From Galeopsis tetrahit (Eukaryota; Streptophyta; Magnoliopsida; Lamiales; Lamiaceae): a DNA stretch of 64,000 bases. Positions 22,053-34,855 of this stretch are shown piece by piece (position 1 is the first letter of the stretch; every line of letters begins with the position of its first letter). The position numbers and the translations under genes are program-made. The notes beneath the pieces are model-generated. The model was not told where the DNA came from and made no database searches. It worked only from the letters and a program-made list of their open reading frames with translations. The stretch covers positions 66,294,265 through 66,358,264 of the forward strand of contig OY776121.1 of assembly GCA_963675135.1 (NCBI GenBank), in the 5' to 3' direction.

Positions 22053-22809
22053 ATAACTATTAAGATTAAAGTCAGATTGGAACAATAATCCAATAACTAA
22101 TTTATTGTACACATATATATATATGCATATATCGTCACTTATGTAAAAAGAATACAATAAATTCAAGTCCAGCAGCCTCTGTATATCCTTCGCATTGGTT
22201 ATATACATAATTCGCATTCATCTTTATATATATATATATATACTGCATTCATCTCATATTATATATATCTATACACAGGCACATATATATATAGCATATA
22301 AAAACAGAACTTTGGTATTTTTTGCAATACATTACATACATCAAGTTTTTATTTGTTTAGAGAATCAACTAACAAATTTAATTACCTTTGTCTAATTCTC
22401 CTTCTTATCTTGCGTCTTCTCTCTTGTGAACTGGAGTTGAAGGGGTTGGAGAATCCTATTTATTATTGCGTGAATAGGGTTAAAGATTAGGGTTGAAGAT
22501 TTTGATTAAAGATTTTGATTAAAGATATGATTAATGGATCTTTTTAATTATTGAAAAGGATAATTTTGTAAAAATAAAATATGATAGATAATTTTATTTT
22601 ATAAAATTAAAGAAAAAATAATTCCACACAGAATGGAATGGGTAAAGACGGGGGGAGAGAGATGAATCACAATTCCGTGTTTTTGGAATCAGGATTCTTT
22701 ATGGAATCGAGATTCCAAATAAAAAAACATATCAATCATGAGATTAGGAATAGACTCATGAATGCTCATTCCATTCCAAGTCTATTACCGTATACCAATC
22801 GTACCCTAA

Positions 22810-23045
22810 GAGCGTGCGAGTTTGTAAGTAGCATATGAAATGGCTACTAATGTCTTGATATAAAAATAAAATTTGTATATGGCTGATAAAATTATGGAAT
22901 AATGTTATATATGTTATACAATTATACAAATAATGTATTGATCGATCTAGAAAGAATCTTGGTCAACTTTGATAATATTATGCCATAAGATTTTCATGAC
23001 GAAAAATTTATTTGGTCCAAATTAATGGAATTCACGATTGGTAAT
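22810..23045. other. Intergenic spacer
   Basis: Short AT-rich stretch between the Harbinger-like element and copia 2. Nothing is recognisable in it. Confidence 0.5.
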
Positions 23046-23654
23046 TGTGAGGTTTATCTCAAATCTCTAAGATCAGATGAGTTCGACTCGTCTGGTAGGA
23101 TTAGGTAGATTCTAGTCTACTACTGTACTCGTCTGTTGGGAGGATCAGATGAGGTACTTAGTCGATAGAAGTCTTCTGATAGACTCGGCTGTTGGGCGTA
23201 TCAGCTGGTGGAGTTAGACAAGTTAACTTAGACCAGATCAGATGATGTGGAGGAGTCCAATCAGATGAGATGGGGTTGCGTAGAATCAGATGAGATGGGA
23301 AGACAAGTAGAGGTCGGACCAGATCAGTCGAGTTCTGTTAGCATAGTTAATTTTGGCTAAGTTTTGGTCATCAGAAGAGTAGAACAAGAAGAGGGAGGTC
23401 TTCTGGTCAATCTTCTGATGAAGTCGTCTGATTGCGAAAACAAGTGAAGGGCAAGGATGTCATTTCAGATTAGATCACGCTGAAAGTGTGAGGTTGTTAC
23501 ATGGTTGTAACAGAATCCACGTGGCAATAATCACGCGTTCAGAACATGCTGCAATCACCATTGGCATCTATAAATACCCCATTACTTGCATTTGTAATCT
23601 TTGACGCCTGCGAGCATTCGTTTTGAGAGTTGAGAGTTCACGAGTGAAGTGAGG

Positions 23655-25280
23655 TGATTCGGGTGGAATTTACGCGTTTTAGATGAACATGTGAAGCGTA
23701 TTTTGATGTGGATTTCATTGATTTATGCATTGAATATGATTGTTTTAGCCAAAATGAGAGAAAGGTATTGTTTTGTCGATTTTATAGGTAAAACGATGGA
23801 ATTTGGGAGGAAAACACATACCACAAGTGATCGGACCGGAAAGAGGAGTGCACCATTGGATCCGGCTCGAAAAATGGAGTGGAATAGCCAAAAGAATCGA
23901 GTCAATCGGAGGTCGGAAGCTCAAGAAACGGAGGGACGAAGTTGGAGGACGAAAACGAGAGACGGAGCCAAAGTCGAAACTTTGGCCCGGCCGGGTGGCA
24001 TGACTCGCCCGGCCGGGCGGCCGAGCAAGAATTTTTGGGCCATTTACGAAGTTTCGGCCTGGCCGGGCGGCCAAATGCCCAGCAGCACCTCTCCATTTAC
24101 GAAAGTTCCGCCCGGCCGGGCCGCCTAGCCCCTGTTTTTCTTTTGCTCGACCAACACTCCCGCCCGGCCGGGCCACTTCCCCACCCGGCCGGGCCACCCT
24201 ACTTTCGGTGCCAAACGCGAAATTTCTCCATTTTTAAGGGACCAACTTACAAATATCACACCCAAACCCTACCCCAACACTATAAATACCCCACTTCTTG
24301 AATTTCACATGATCTTACCCCTCTCTCAAGAATTCCTTCACATACTAACACACACTTGGAGGTTTTGGGCCATAACTTCTTCAATTCATCACCAATTCAT
24401 GCAAGGAGGCCACCACTAGATTGGGAATTCAATTCCTCACCACACCACAGTCTAATCTTTCTCTTATTTTCATTTTTTATTTCTTTGATCTTTGTTTTGA
24501 TTGTAATTCAAACATGTGGTTGATTGGCTAGAACACTTTTGGTTCTAGAGCCTTGTACATACTTTTGATGATATCTATGAATTAATGTTTTACTTAATTG
24601 GTGTTTGTGTGGCTTAATTCTATTTAGATGCTTGGTTTTTGTTGCAAAGCATGTCATTATGTGTACAATGGTGATGTGTTGATCATAGTTAGTTGAATTA
24701 GGTTGTGAAATCTATTTTGATTAATTGATTGCAAGCATTTGACCTAATTTTATTGTGAGATTGAAAGATGATCAATGATTAGGAAGATGTGTGATGATCT
24801 TAAGAGCTTGATTGGGTCTTATTGTGCAACTTAGGTAGAGATACTAGGTTGTGTAGTATTTACTTTGAATTACTTGGATCGAAAGGACTTTTAATTCATT
24901 ATGTTGTGATCAATCTTATAGACAAAGCATGAACACCATTTGAATAGGCATTTAACCATAGATGGATTCACTAGTAGTGCATGTGCTCTAAGACCTACCT
25001 TCTCTTAATTGAGTTACATCCATTTTTACTTTCGTTTCTTGATTCGTATGCTATTTGATCGATTTCGTCTTTGCTCTTTATTACTTATTTGTGACACTTG
25101 GTAGGTAATTTTAGAGTAAACCATCATATTCAAATTATCGATCATGTCTACTTAGAACTCGACTAACAAACTACCCTTTTACGCTTAGCCTTCTCGTGGG
25201 ATCGACCTCGTGCTTATCACGCTACAATAGACGCCGTATACTTGCGGTTGTTTATTTAGTGTTGCGTATCACGTGTATCA
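23655..25280 (+). mobile_element. Solo LTR of a Ty3/gypsy element inside the copia 2 5' LTR
   Basis: This 1626-bp sequence starts TGATTCGGGTGGAATTTACG and ends CACGTGTATCA. Its 5-bp TSD is tgagg (23650-23654 and 25281-25285), and the copia 2 3' LTR shows the uninterrupted sequence (near 39182-39196). A U3 array of cccggccggg-type palindromes (about 23985-24200) lies before a TATA box (tataaatacc, 24280-24289). No internal region remains, so it formed by LTR-LTR recombination. A second copy of the family is at 52636-54256, and its first part resembles the Athila-like LTR at 27850-36758. Confidence 0.92.
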
Positions 25281-25565
25281 TGAGGATATATTCCCTTTCC
25301 GTGTGATGAGTGTGTAAACATCTCTTATACTAATCAAATTGAAGTCGTGTGTCCAGTGGATGTAGATCACGTTGATCGAACCACTTAAATCTTATTGTAC
25401 TCTGTTTTCTGTTTTCGTTGGATTGAATTATTGGTAGATTGTTTTACTTGTGATTGGAGACGTCTAGTCAAAGTGAAATTATCATTGACAATCGTAACAA
25501 TTGGCGTCGTCTGTGGGAATCGAGGAGGAACGATCGTCAGCCACTAATCAATTGCCAGATCGAAG

Positions 25566-27849
25566 ATGGAGAATTCGACCAAGTATAATATTGAGAAGTT
25601 CTCAGGCACAGGTGACTTTGGGTTGTGGGGAGTCAAGATGCAGGCTCTCCTAGAACAGCAAGACTTGTTTGACGTGCTCGAAGAGTCTATAACCCCAGCA
25701 AGTGAATCTGCCACTACTGCTGCTGAAAGAAACAAGATGTTACGGAAAGCTCGAAGTAATATTCTGCTCTGCCTTGATGATAAGGTCCTGAGAGAAGTTG
25801 CTAAAGAAAAAACCGCGAAAGAGGTCTGGGACAAGCTAGGTAAACTTTATATGGTTAAAACCTTAGCTAACCGTCTTTATTCGAAACAGAAGTTATATGC
25901 CTTCAGAATGGTGGATGACAAACCCATTCCGGATCAGCTTGATGAGTTCAATAGAATTCTTGATGATCTACAGAATTTAGATATCAAGTTAGAGGAAGAG
26001 GATAAAGCTCTGATTCTATTGAGTGCTCTCCCTAAGTCCTTTGAAATATTAAAGGACACCATCTTGTATGGTAGGAAAGAAAGTATTACATTGGAGGATG
26101 TAATGCTGGCTGTCAAGTCCAAGCTGTTGCACAACAAGACGTCTCAAGCAGACAAGGTCAGTAGCGGAGAAGGATTGGCAATAAGAGGTAGCCAGAAGCG
26201 ATCTGGTGACAAGAAGGGGTCTAGTCAACCCAAAGGAGCTAATAAGGGAAAATCAGTTGTGTCCACTCAAAGTGATGCAGTGTGCTACCATTGCAACAAA
26301 CCTGGGCACTATAAGAATGCTTGTCACAAATACAAGCAGTTCTTGAGGAAATCTGGTGCCAAGACCTCTAATGACAAGAATCAAGCTAATCAGACTCAAG
26401 TTGAGAAGGAGCAAGAAGGCTATGAGTCTGCTCAAGCGCTAACCATCACATCCTCTACAGAACAGCAAGCATGGATCCTTGATTCAGGGTGTTCTTTCCA
26501 TATGACTCCAAGACGAGATTAGTTTCATGACTTCAAGCACTAGAAGGGCGGTTCTGTTTTGCTTGGGAATGATCACACTTGCAAAGTTGTTGGAGAAGGT
26601 AGTGTTCACCTGAAGATGTTTGATGGGGTAGGTAGTAAGAATACTCAAGAGTGTTAGGTATGTACCTGAACTCAAGAGGAATTTGATATCACTTGGGATG
26701 CTGGATTCTATGGGCTATAAATTCCAGTCGGCTGATGGAGAGCTCAGTGTGTCAAAAGGGGAGCTGACTGTCCTGAAAGGCGAGAGAAGGAGTGATCTAT
26801 ACTTTCTTAAGGGAGAAACAGTAGCTGGTAGATCAGATGTAGCAGAGGTGTAAGACAACTCGATGTTGCGGCACAAACGACTAGCTCATATAGGCGAGAA
26901 AAGCCTAGTAGAGTTGTCGAAGCAAGGTTTGTTGGGCAAGGACAAGATCACAAAACTTGATTTGTGTGAGTCTTGCATTCTTGGTAAATCCAAGAGATTA
27001 AAGTTTGATAAGAGTGTTCACTCTACCAACGGGATCATGGACTATGTCCATTCTGATCTATGGGGGCCAGCGAGGAATCAGTCGAGGTCTGGTGGTAAAT
27101 ACTTATTGTCTATCACAGAAGACTACCAAGAAAAGTGTGGGTATCTATTCTGAAATCAAAGGCAGAAGCATTTGAGAAATTCAAGGAATGGCTCATTGAA
27201 TGTGAAAATGTCACAGGCAAGACTCTCAAACATTTGAGAACTAATAACGGTCTGGAGTACCTATCAGAAGAGTTCAATGCGTTCTGCAAATATAAAGGAA
27301 TAATAAGGCATAAGACAGTGCCAGGGACCCCTCAGCAAAACGGAGTAGCTGAGAGGATGAACTAGACACTACTTGAGAGAGTCAGGTGTATGTTGAACAG
27401 CTCTTGTCTGCCGAAGGTGTTTTGGGGAGAGGATGTGTCTACTGCAGCCTATTTGATAAACAGAAGTCCTTTCTCAGCTGTGCAATACAAAACCCCAGAT
27501 GAGTTATGGTCTGGACGTGCAGCTGATTACAATTATTTTAAGGTATTTGGATGTGCAGCTTATGCCCATGTCAAGCAAGATAAGCTTGAGCTCGAGCATT
27601 GCGATGCGTGTTTGTTGGGTATCCTTCAGGTGTGAAAGGATACAGGTTATGGTACCTCGAAGCTGGGATGCAGAAATGTATAATCAGTAGAGATGTTACT
27701 TTTGATGAGAGTCGGATGCCTCTATCAGAACAGACTAGTACAAGTACTAGTGCAGCTGATAACCAACCAGACGAGACACAAGTCGAGGTGGAACAAGTTG
27801 ACACCATAAGACCAGTTGAAGAACATATTGATCCAGATGAGGAGGGCGA
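25566..27849 (+). pseudogene. Copia 2 gag, protease and integrase remnants
   Basis: Gag is open from 25566. It contains a CCHC knuckle near 26283-26324 (CYHCNKPGHYKNAC), and the protease motif DSG is at about 26478. The frame first stops at 26520. Integrase pieces follow at 26863-27153, 27135-27365 and 27390-27849, including HKRLAHIGEK, HSDLWGP and QQNGVAERMN. They are separated by stops and small frameshifts. The Athila-like element then interrupts the frame. Not functional. Confidence 0.9.
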
Positions 27850-29770
27850 TGACTTGGATGTATTTTTGCACACTTTTTTACAACTATACGATCCCCACAA
27901 GCGTATGGGTTCGTTAGTAGTAAGATAAGTATACCAAGTAAAATTTCGTTCCAAGGACTTAATTGAGTGTTAGTGAATCCCTAAAGTTACAAGTAGGTAT
28001 GCTATTGTAGTAACTAAATGATGTTGTTTGGATTTTTGGGAATAAGAACAAAGGTATTAAACTAGTTTAACTAAGCTAACAAGAATATAACAAAAGAAAT
28101 AACGAACTATCTAACTTTCGATAGAAAGTGCAAGAGAAGTGTATTGCCTCGGGTGTTTCCGTTTTGTGAGCAATTAAGTGAACTAGTGGACCAATTACAT
28201 GATTTTACTACAACTTTGGTTAAGCTAAAGGCTATCACCAATGTGTGCAAACCCCCTCGAAAGGCATAGGTAAACATCGTGCATTGATTAGCAATTATAG
28301 GATCCAACCAAATACCATAGGCTCCTAAGATAGTGTTGCATAATCACTTTCAACACGGTTACTAATGCTTACGAAACGCCCTCTCACCAAACTCCTAGAC
28401 GACCTCCATTTGTTTAGTGTCTAAGGTTGTCGGTCTAGCCATTAACACCCCTCTCGGGTGAGCTAATTACTAATTAACTTCTATTCAATTGATCAAAGCT
28501 CACACTCACACTCCCAATCATGCTATCCAACTCTCGTTGCAATAAACATAATCGAACATGCTTGCTAATAGGGTTGATCAACCAAATGAATCAATCAAAG
28601 TACAACTCTAGAAACATAAACACCAAAATTATAAGCTAATCATGCAATTAATCCACAATTACACTAAATTCTCATCAAAACATCCACACCCAAGGCAATT
28701 GAGGATTAGCCCATGGTTCTAGAAGAGAATCCCATGGCTACAACAACAAATAACATCAAACTCATAATAAAATAACAAGAGATTGAAGAAATTAAGAAAA
28801 TACCAAATTGAATTGCAAAATAGAGTAATATCACCTTGATCATACGAATTTAGCTACAAAACGATGTAATAGACGATGCCCGATGATAATCGTAGCTTGA
28901 TTTGAAGTAAAAACCACTATTCTATCTAATCTATTGAAGAAATTAAACTAAAAATGAAGAACACCTACAACTATATGAATGTGTGTGTGGAAAATGCTTC
29001 TAAAAGGAGTTCCCCCCCTTGGATTTCAAGAAAGGGAGTTTATATAGTGTTTGGGGAGGGTTTGAATGGCATAATTGCAAGTTGATCCCTAAAAAATGGA
29101 GAAAATACAAGTTTGGCACCGAAAATGGGGTGACTCGGCCGAGTTGGGGTCACTCGGCCGAGTGGAACACTTAAGAAGCGTGTAGCAACTCTTTCCAGCC
29201 GAGACTCGGCCGAGTGAGGGTCACTCGGCCGAGTGGTCTTCAATTTCAGTGGCTATGACATTCAACTTTACTCGGCCGAGTTAGCTCACTCGGCCGAGTG
29301 CGCAGTAATTTCAAAACTTGCAGATTCGGTCGAGTAACCTTACTCGGCCGAGTGATGTCCGATTCCAGGGGCTACGCATTCAACCTTACTCGGCCGAGTT
29401 GGCTCACTCGGCCGAGTGCGCAGTAGAGTTCAAAGTTGCAGATTCGGCCGAGTTGACTCACTCGGCCGAGTTGCCTCTTCCCCTTCTCGTTCCATGCATA
29501 ACTTTCGCCTCGGATGTCGGATTGACTCGATTCCTTTGGCTAATCCACTCCGTTTTTTGAGACGAATCCAACATTGCACTCCTCTTTCCGGTCCGATCAC
29601 TTGTGGTATGTGTTTTGCTCCAAATTCCATCGTATTTCCTACACAATCGACAAAACACAACCTTTCTCTCATTTCGGCTTAAACAATCATATTCACTGTA
29701 TAATTCAATGAAATCAACATCAAATGAGCTTCAAATATGCATCTAAATCGTGTAGATTCCACCCGAATCA
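27850..29770 (-). repeat. 3' LTR of the Athila-like element
   Basis: This 1921-bp direct repeat carries the palindrome array in U3 (29133-29473). On the minus strand a TATA-like tatataaac follows the array (near 29040-29050), so the array sits just upstream of the predicted LTR promoter. Confidence 0.92.
29133..29473. repeat. Array of the palindrome actcggccgagt in LTR U3
   Basis: Eleven exact cggccga cores, mostly within actcggccgagt/g, and one variant (ttcggtcgagt) lie within 340 bp, often as pairs about 18 bp apart. Each core is self-complementary. The array lies upstream of the LTR TATA box, where retrotransposon enhancers are usually found. Confidence 0.9.
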
Positions 29771-31560
29771 ACTCCCCCAAACTTAAAGTGTTGCTCGTCC
29801 TCGAGCAGCGAAAGAATTACAACATGAGGGTGAAATTTACAACTAGATGATCAATGAAAGATCCCACGTATCAAATGACATGAAATGAATTCTTCTTCCT
29901 CAAGATACATTCTTAAAATGATCACAAGTTCAATATTGAAGATCCAACTCATTACTCACACATGCTCTACACACAACAACAAGTGATGGTGATGACAATA
30001 TCAAGATGTTCAAGTTTATCTCACAAGAAATAGTATTTCACTCAAACACTCAAACAAATTAAGGATAATAAGCACTCATCAATCAAATCATGCATTGAAA
30101 TTGCCATAAGCTTGCCCAAGCTCTACCATCTTTCCACCACAAACATGTACAACAATGAGATCAATAGGGCTTAACCAAGGACGTAACATTGGCTCTTTGG
30201 ACGGGGTAAGATGAATATGGAAATAGTGACTCGTCTAGTGGAGAACAAGATTTGTTTTTCAACAATTCAAGCTCATACTCTTAAGGATTACAACCTTCAT
30301 TCTCGCTTTTCATTTAATTTCCTCAAATGCATTCATCTCCTCATCTTTCTCTAGAAAATTTCTTCTCTTTTTAAGCTCTTGGGGCTCATTGTCCCTCTTT
30401 TCTTTCTCAATTATTTTCTTTTCACTTCCATCTCTTTTTTCTCTTTTCACAACTTTGCCAATTTTCTCTTCAAACCAAAGGTACTAAAGCACATGTTTTA
30501 CTACTTTCTTTTATTTCTCCACTAGATTTGGATATCAAAGGCTCAAAAGGCTAAGTGGTTAAACATTGTAGGTTGCCAATAGAATGGGAAATCAAGCTCA
30601 AACGGGCTAACTACGGAAGATTACTTTGGTTATTGGGAAATTTTTGGCTAAGTGACGTGTAGTACGAAAGATGGCCTACATCCTATCTCAAAGTATCACA
30701 CAAGCATGATTTCAAGCAAGAACTTGGGCAAGTTCTAGAAAAGCAAGCAATGAATTGATTCACTCACAAATGAAATAAACCGGATTAATGCTCGGTTCAA
30801 AGCTCAACTCTCACCGGTTCATTAAAGACTCAAACATTCATCAATCACCACCACACATAACTCACTGTGCATGCAAAACATCCATAGGCAACAAGATGAC
30901 AACAACACAAACAAAATGATTCATTACAATCATGTACACATTCAAGGAATCAAATTCACAACAAATCACTATCAAATGTGTCTCAATGATCATTAAAGCT
31001 CAAATTACACACATACACAAGAGTACACATTGGTGTCAATAGAAAATGTAAAAACGAACATACACAAGAGTACACATTGGTGTCAATAGAAAATGTAAAA
31101 ACGAACATACCCCCCCAAACTTTTTCATTGCAAAGCAATTAAAAGTTTGGAAAAATAGTGTTGCATTGATATTGACACCAAGTGCTAACCATACAAATCT
31201 ACACACATGGGCCACTATCCCAACAATTAACACTAAGAGTAGCTAAGCAATCAATATTATGAACAAGAATATAAATTCCACTACCCCCCCCCCCAAACTT
31301 AGTAATTGCTATGCAATTCCTAAGTTTGGAGTGGGCGTACCTCTCACGATTTCTATAGCTACACCTTCTTCGAAGCTCAAAGTTCCACTTTCGATCTCCA
31401 ATCGTCCATTCGATCCAAGCTTCTCCAACTAACATCAAAACTCACAAACACATCAAACTAAACTAACAAAGCAAATAAAATGAGCAAGAAATGAAATAAA
31501 GCAAGTAAAAATGGGTTGCCTCCCATTTAGCGCTAGGTTTAACGTCCTATGCCGGACGGA
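29771..31560. other. Non-coding 3' interior of the Athila-like element
   Basis: No open gene is seen between protease and the 3' LTR purine tract, where pol would normally lie. The sequence is AC-rich on the plus strand. A 47-bp unit (with gtacacattggtgtcaatag) is duplicated in tandem at about 31023-31110, and C-runs occur at 31109 and 31285. Confidence 0.7.
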
Positions 31561-31571
31561 ACTTAACAAGT

Positions 31572-34500
31572 TCATACTTCTCTTTCTTTGAATGGAGGAT
31601 GATAGTACTTGACATTGTGCTCATCGGTGATGAACACTTCATCCTCCTCACTTTCCAATGCAATGCCTCCTCCATAGACCAATTTCTTCATGACCAACAT
31701 TTTCCGTTCCTTGAGCTTCATCTTTCCAAGGACTTCCATCACTCCCAAGGTTCCCCATACCACCGTATCTCCAATTTCAAAGCCCTTCTCAATCTTTCTC
31801 TCCTTCGAAATCTTTATTTTTCCTTCTTCATCTTCACTATCCTCAAGGAACTTATCAAAACTCTTCTCCTTATAAAACTCCCCCAAACTTGAGTTTTGCT
31901 CAAGTTTGGGAGTTTGCTTCAATTTGTTATCATCTCCCGGATCTTTCAATGGGACTTTTGGTAATGGCTCTTTCACATAAATGTCACATTCTTGGATGGA
32001 GGGAGATTCCTTCTTTCTTGGGGAACTCTCAATTGAGCCATACTTGGAGAAAATCACTTTCTCTCCATTCACCTCCAATGTTACCTCCACTTTTCTCAAA
32101 TCGATGTTTGCTCCCCCCGTGGCAAGAAACGGCCTCCCAAGAATCAATGGGATATTTGCATCTTCTTTCATATCTAACACCACGAAGTCGGCCGGAATGA
32201 TGAACTTGTCAATCTTCACCAATACATCTTAAATGATCCCTTTAGGATGGGTGATGGAACGATCTGCTAATTGGAGAGTAATTGATGTGGGCACTACTTC
32301 TCCAAGTCCCAAACGCTTGAAGATTGAAAGTGGCATCAAATTGATGCTAGCTCCCAAATCACAAAGAACTTTCATCATGGGACCATCACTAATCTCACAT
32401 GGGAGAGTGAAACTACCCGGATCCTTGAGCTTTTCGGGAGGAGTTCGTTGAAGGATAGCACTACACTCTTCAGTCAACTTGATCTTCTCATCATCCACTA
32501 GTTTCTTTTTGTTTGCTATTGCATCCTTTAGAAACTTCATGTAATGAGGTATTTGCTCTAAAGCATCCGAAAGTGGAAGATCAATGTGGATTTTCTTGAA
32601 GATATCCAAAAACTTCCCAAACTTCTCATCCATTTTCTTCATGTATCTTCCCGGGTATGGAAGTGGCTCATATGTAATGGGCACCCCCCATCTATCACAA
32701 GGTACCTCAAGCTTCTTCTTTTTCAAATCTTTAGCAATTCTCCACTTTGGAATTCTTGGAGCAACCTTTCCACTTCCAACTTTTTCTATCCTCTTCTTTT
32801 CCGCTTCCTCCATTTCTTTTGCCTTCAACACTTCACCCTCTTCCAATTCAATTGAAGAAACTCCATATTGTTCACCACTTGAAATTGTAATAGCATTACA
32901 ATGCTCACGTGGGTTTACCTCGGTGTTTGAGGGCAATTTACCCTTTGTATGTTGAGATCCAATGGAATTTGCCAATTGTCCCATTTGGAATTCCATCACT
33001 TTTTGATTACTCAAGAGTTGAGCAAGGATGGACTCGGTTGCTTCGACTTTCTTCTCAATTGTTTCAAATCTCTTATCACTCATATCCATCTTCTTCATGA
33101 GGTGTGCAAGAAGCTCATCGTTGGAGGATTTCCCTTCTCCACTTTGAAGTTTTGCTCCGGGATCAAATCCGGGAGGATATTGAATAGCACCTTTAGGATT
33201 GGAATAGGACAAATTGTCATTCCTCCGAAAATTCGGGTTTTGGGGAGCTTGGTATTGAGGGGATGGTCCCCCTTGTCCTTGAGATGATGAAGATTGCCCT
33301 TGGAATCGGGTTTGAGGAGGAGCTTGATATCCTTGACCACGATTTTGATATGGTGGTTGACCTTAATATTGTCGATTCCCTTGAAAATTTTGTGGGTATC
33401 CTTGTTGACCCATGTATTGCACTTCTTCCATATGTCCCATTTGAGGATCTTCTTGCACAAAGGATAAATGATTATCTCTTGTTTGAGATAAAACATTCAC
33501 CTTTTCAATGAGAGTAGTCATCATTGCTTTTATACTATCATTAGCATCCACTTTAGCTACCCGATTTTGTGCTCCACGGTCTACTCTCATCTTGAAAGTA
33601 TTGCTTGATATCCCTTCTATTATGTCATTGATCTCCTCCACCGATTTCATCCAAATTGAACCCCCCGCACAAGCATCAATGTGGTGTTGATCTTCCAATC
33701 GTAACGCACCAACGAACCAACATGTTGTTTGTTCTATTGGGAAACCATGATGGGGGCATGTGATGAGAAGATTCGTAAACCTTTCCCATGCCTCTTTGAT
33801 TCCCTCCGTTGGACCTTGTTGGAATGTAGAGATCTTTTGTTTGGCTTCCATAGTCTTTGAAGGAGGGTAGTACTTCAATAGAAATCTTTTCTTCAACTCT
33901 TCCCACGTCCTCACTTCTCCGGCGGGAATGCTTGATTGTAGCCAAGCTTTGGCTTTCCCCGACAACGTAAATGGAAATAGCCTCATCTTTTTAGCATCTT
34001 CCGACACTCCGTTTTGCTTGAGAGTGTCGGCCATCTCTAAGAATTGAGCAAGGTGTTCATTCGGGTCTTCCTCAAATCCTTCCTCCGTCCTTCCTTCAAA
34101 TTGTCTCTCCCTCAACATCCTTAATAAAGAGGCACTAATCTCAAAATTGTTTGCCTCCACCCTTGGTCTTGCCAACCCATCGTAATGCTCCCTAGGTTGA
34201 GGCTCAAAATATTCCCTCATTGGCCTTCCATGGTACACACGTTGAGGTTCTTCTATATGTGGAGGGGGAGAGATGTATTCCTCTTGAATGTGTTGAGGGT
34301 GAGGATATTGGTAAGGTGGAGGGTAAGGGTGTTGAGGTGGTGGATATTGATTAGGTGGTGGTGTATAGTAGGCTTGTTGTGGAGGTGGATAGGGTAAGTG
34401 GGCTTGTTGTGGAGGTGGGTAAGGATAAGGATAGTACCCTTGATATGGAAGGTGATTTTGAGGTGGATTCGGATTATGGAGAATTGGTGGAGGGTTTTGA

Positions 34501-34715
34501 GGTGGATTACCTCCTTGTTGATTCCCAACTTGGGGATTCTCTCTTTGAGGCTCATCATCCCCATTTGGTGGAAGATTAATCTCTTCAATGTTCTCCATCT
34601 CAAATGGTCCTTCTATGACTCTTTGTCGATTCCTACTTCGATTCATTCTTCTTGCGTGTGCCTCGATCTCAAGGTCTAATGGTTCAAGATTTCCTCCACG
34701 TGATCTTGTGATCAT
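31572..34715 (-). pseudogene. Athila-like gag-protease ORF with two nonsense codons
   Basis: A single minus-strand frame begins MITRSRGG at 34715. A proline-, glutamine- and tyrosine-rich stretch (about 34530-34210) is followed by a retrotransposon gag domain with EDPNEHLAQFLEMAD, LFPFTLSGKAKAWL and RFLLKYYPPSKT. Stops occur at 33363-33365 and 32229-32231, and the frame resumes unchanged after both. The protease-like part has DLGASINLMP and ILGRPFLATGGA, the form usual in Athila. The frame ends at 31572 without entering reverse transcriptase. Confidence 0.9.
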
Positions 34716-34855
34716 GCACCTACAAAAGAAAAATGTCAAAGTCCACAAAGATGAACAAAAACAAAATAACAAAAAGAAATGTTACTATCAATAACACTTA
34801 ACAAACTCTAAGTCTCACTAACAACACTCGCTTAAGTCCCCGGCAGCGGCGCCAT

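Larger units (their letters stand above)
16370..22806. mobile_element. PIF/Harbinger-like non-autonomous element, split by a copia insertion
   Basis: The ends are inverted (GGGCATGATTGGTAT on the left; ATACCAATCGTACCC on the right) and are flanked by TAA (16367-16369 and 22807-22809), the usual 3-bp target of PIF/Harbinger elements. Subterminal parts are rich in ggaatga/tcattcc words on opposite strands. Without the 5.4-kb copia insert the element is about 1.04 kb. It encodes no transposase and would depend on a relative elsewhere. Confidence 0.8.

Noticed and set aside
29100..29480. Palindrome array as a possible CRISPR
   Set aside because: Repeats are 12-bp palindromes with short, partly repeated spacers inside plant LTRs. 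There are no cas genes and the context is eukaryotic.
31572..34772. Complete autonomous gypsy element
   Set aside because: The frame ends after the protease-like part. No YxDD reverse transcriptase or integrase motif lies before the 3' LTR, and gag has two stops.
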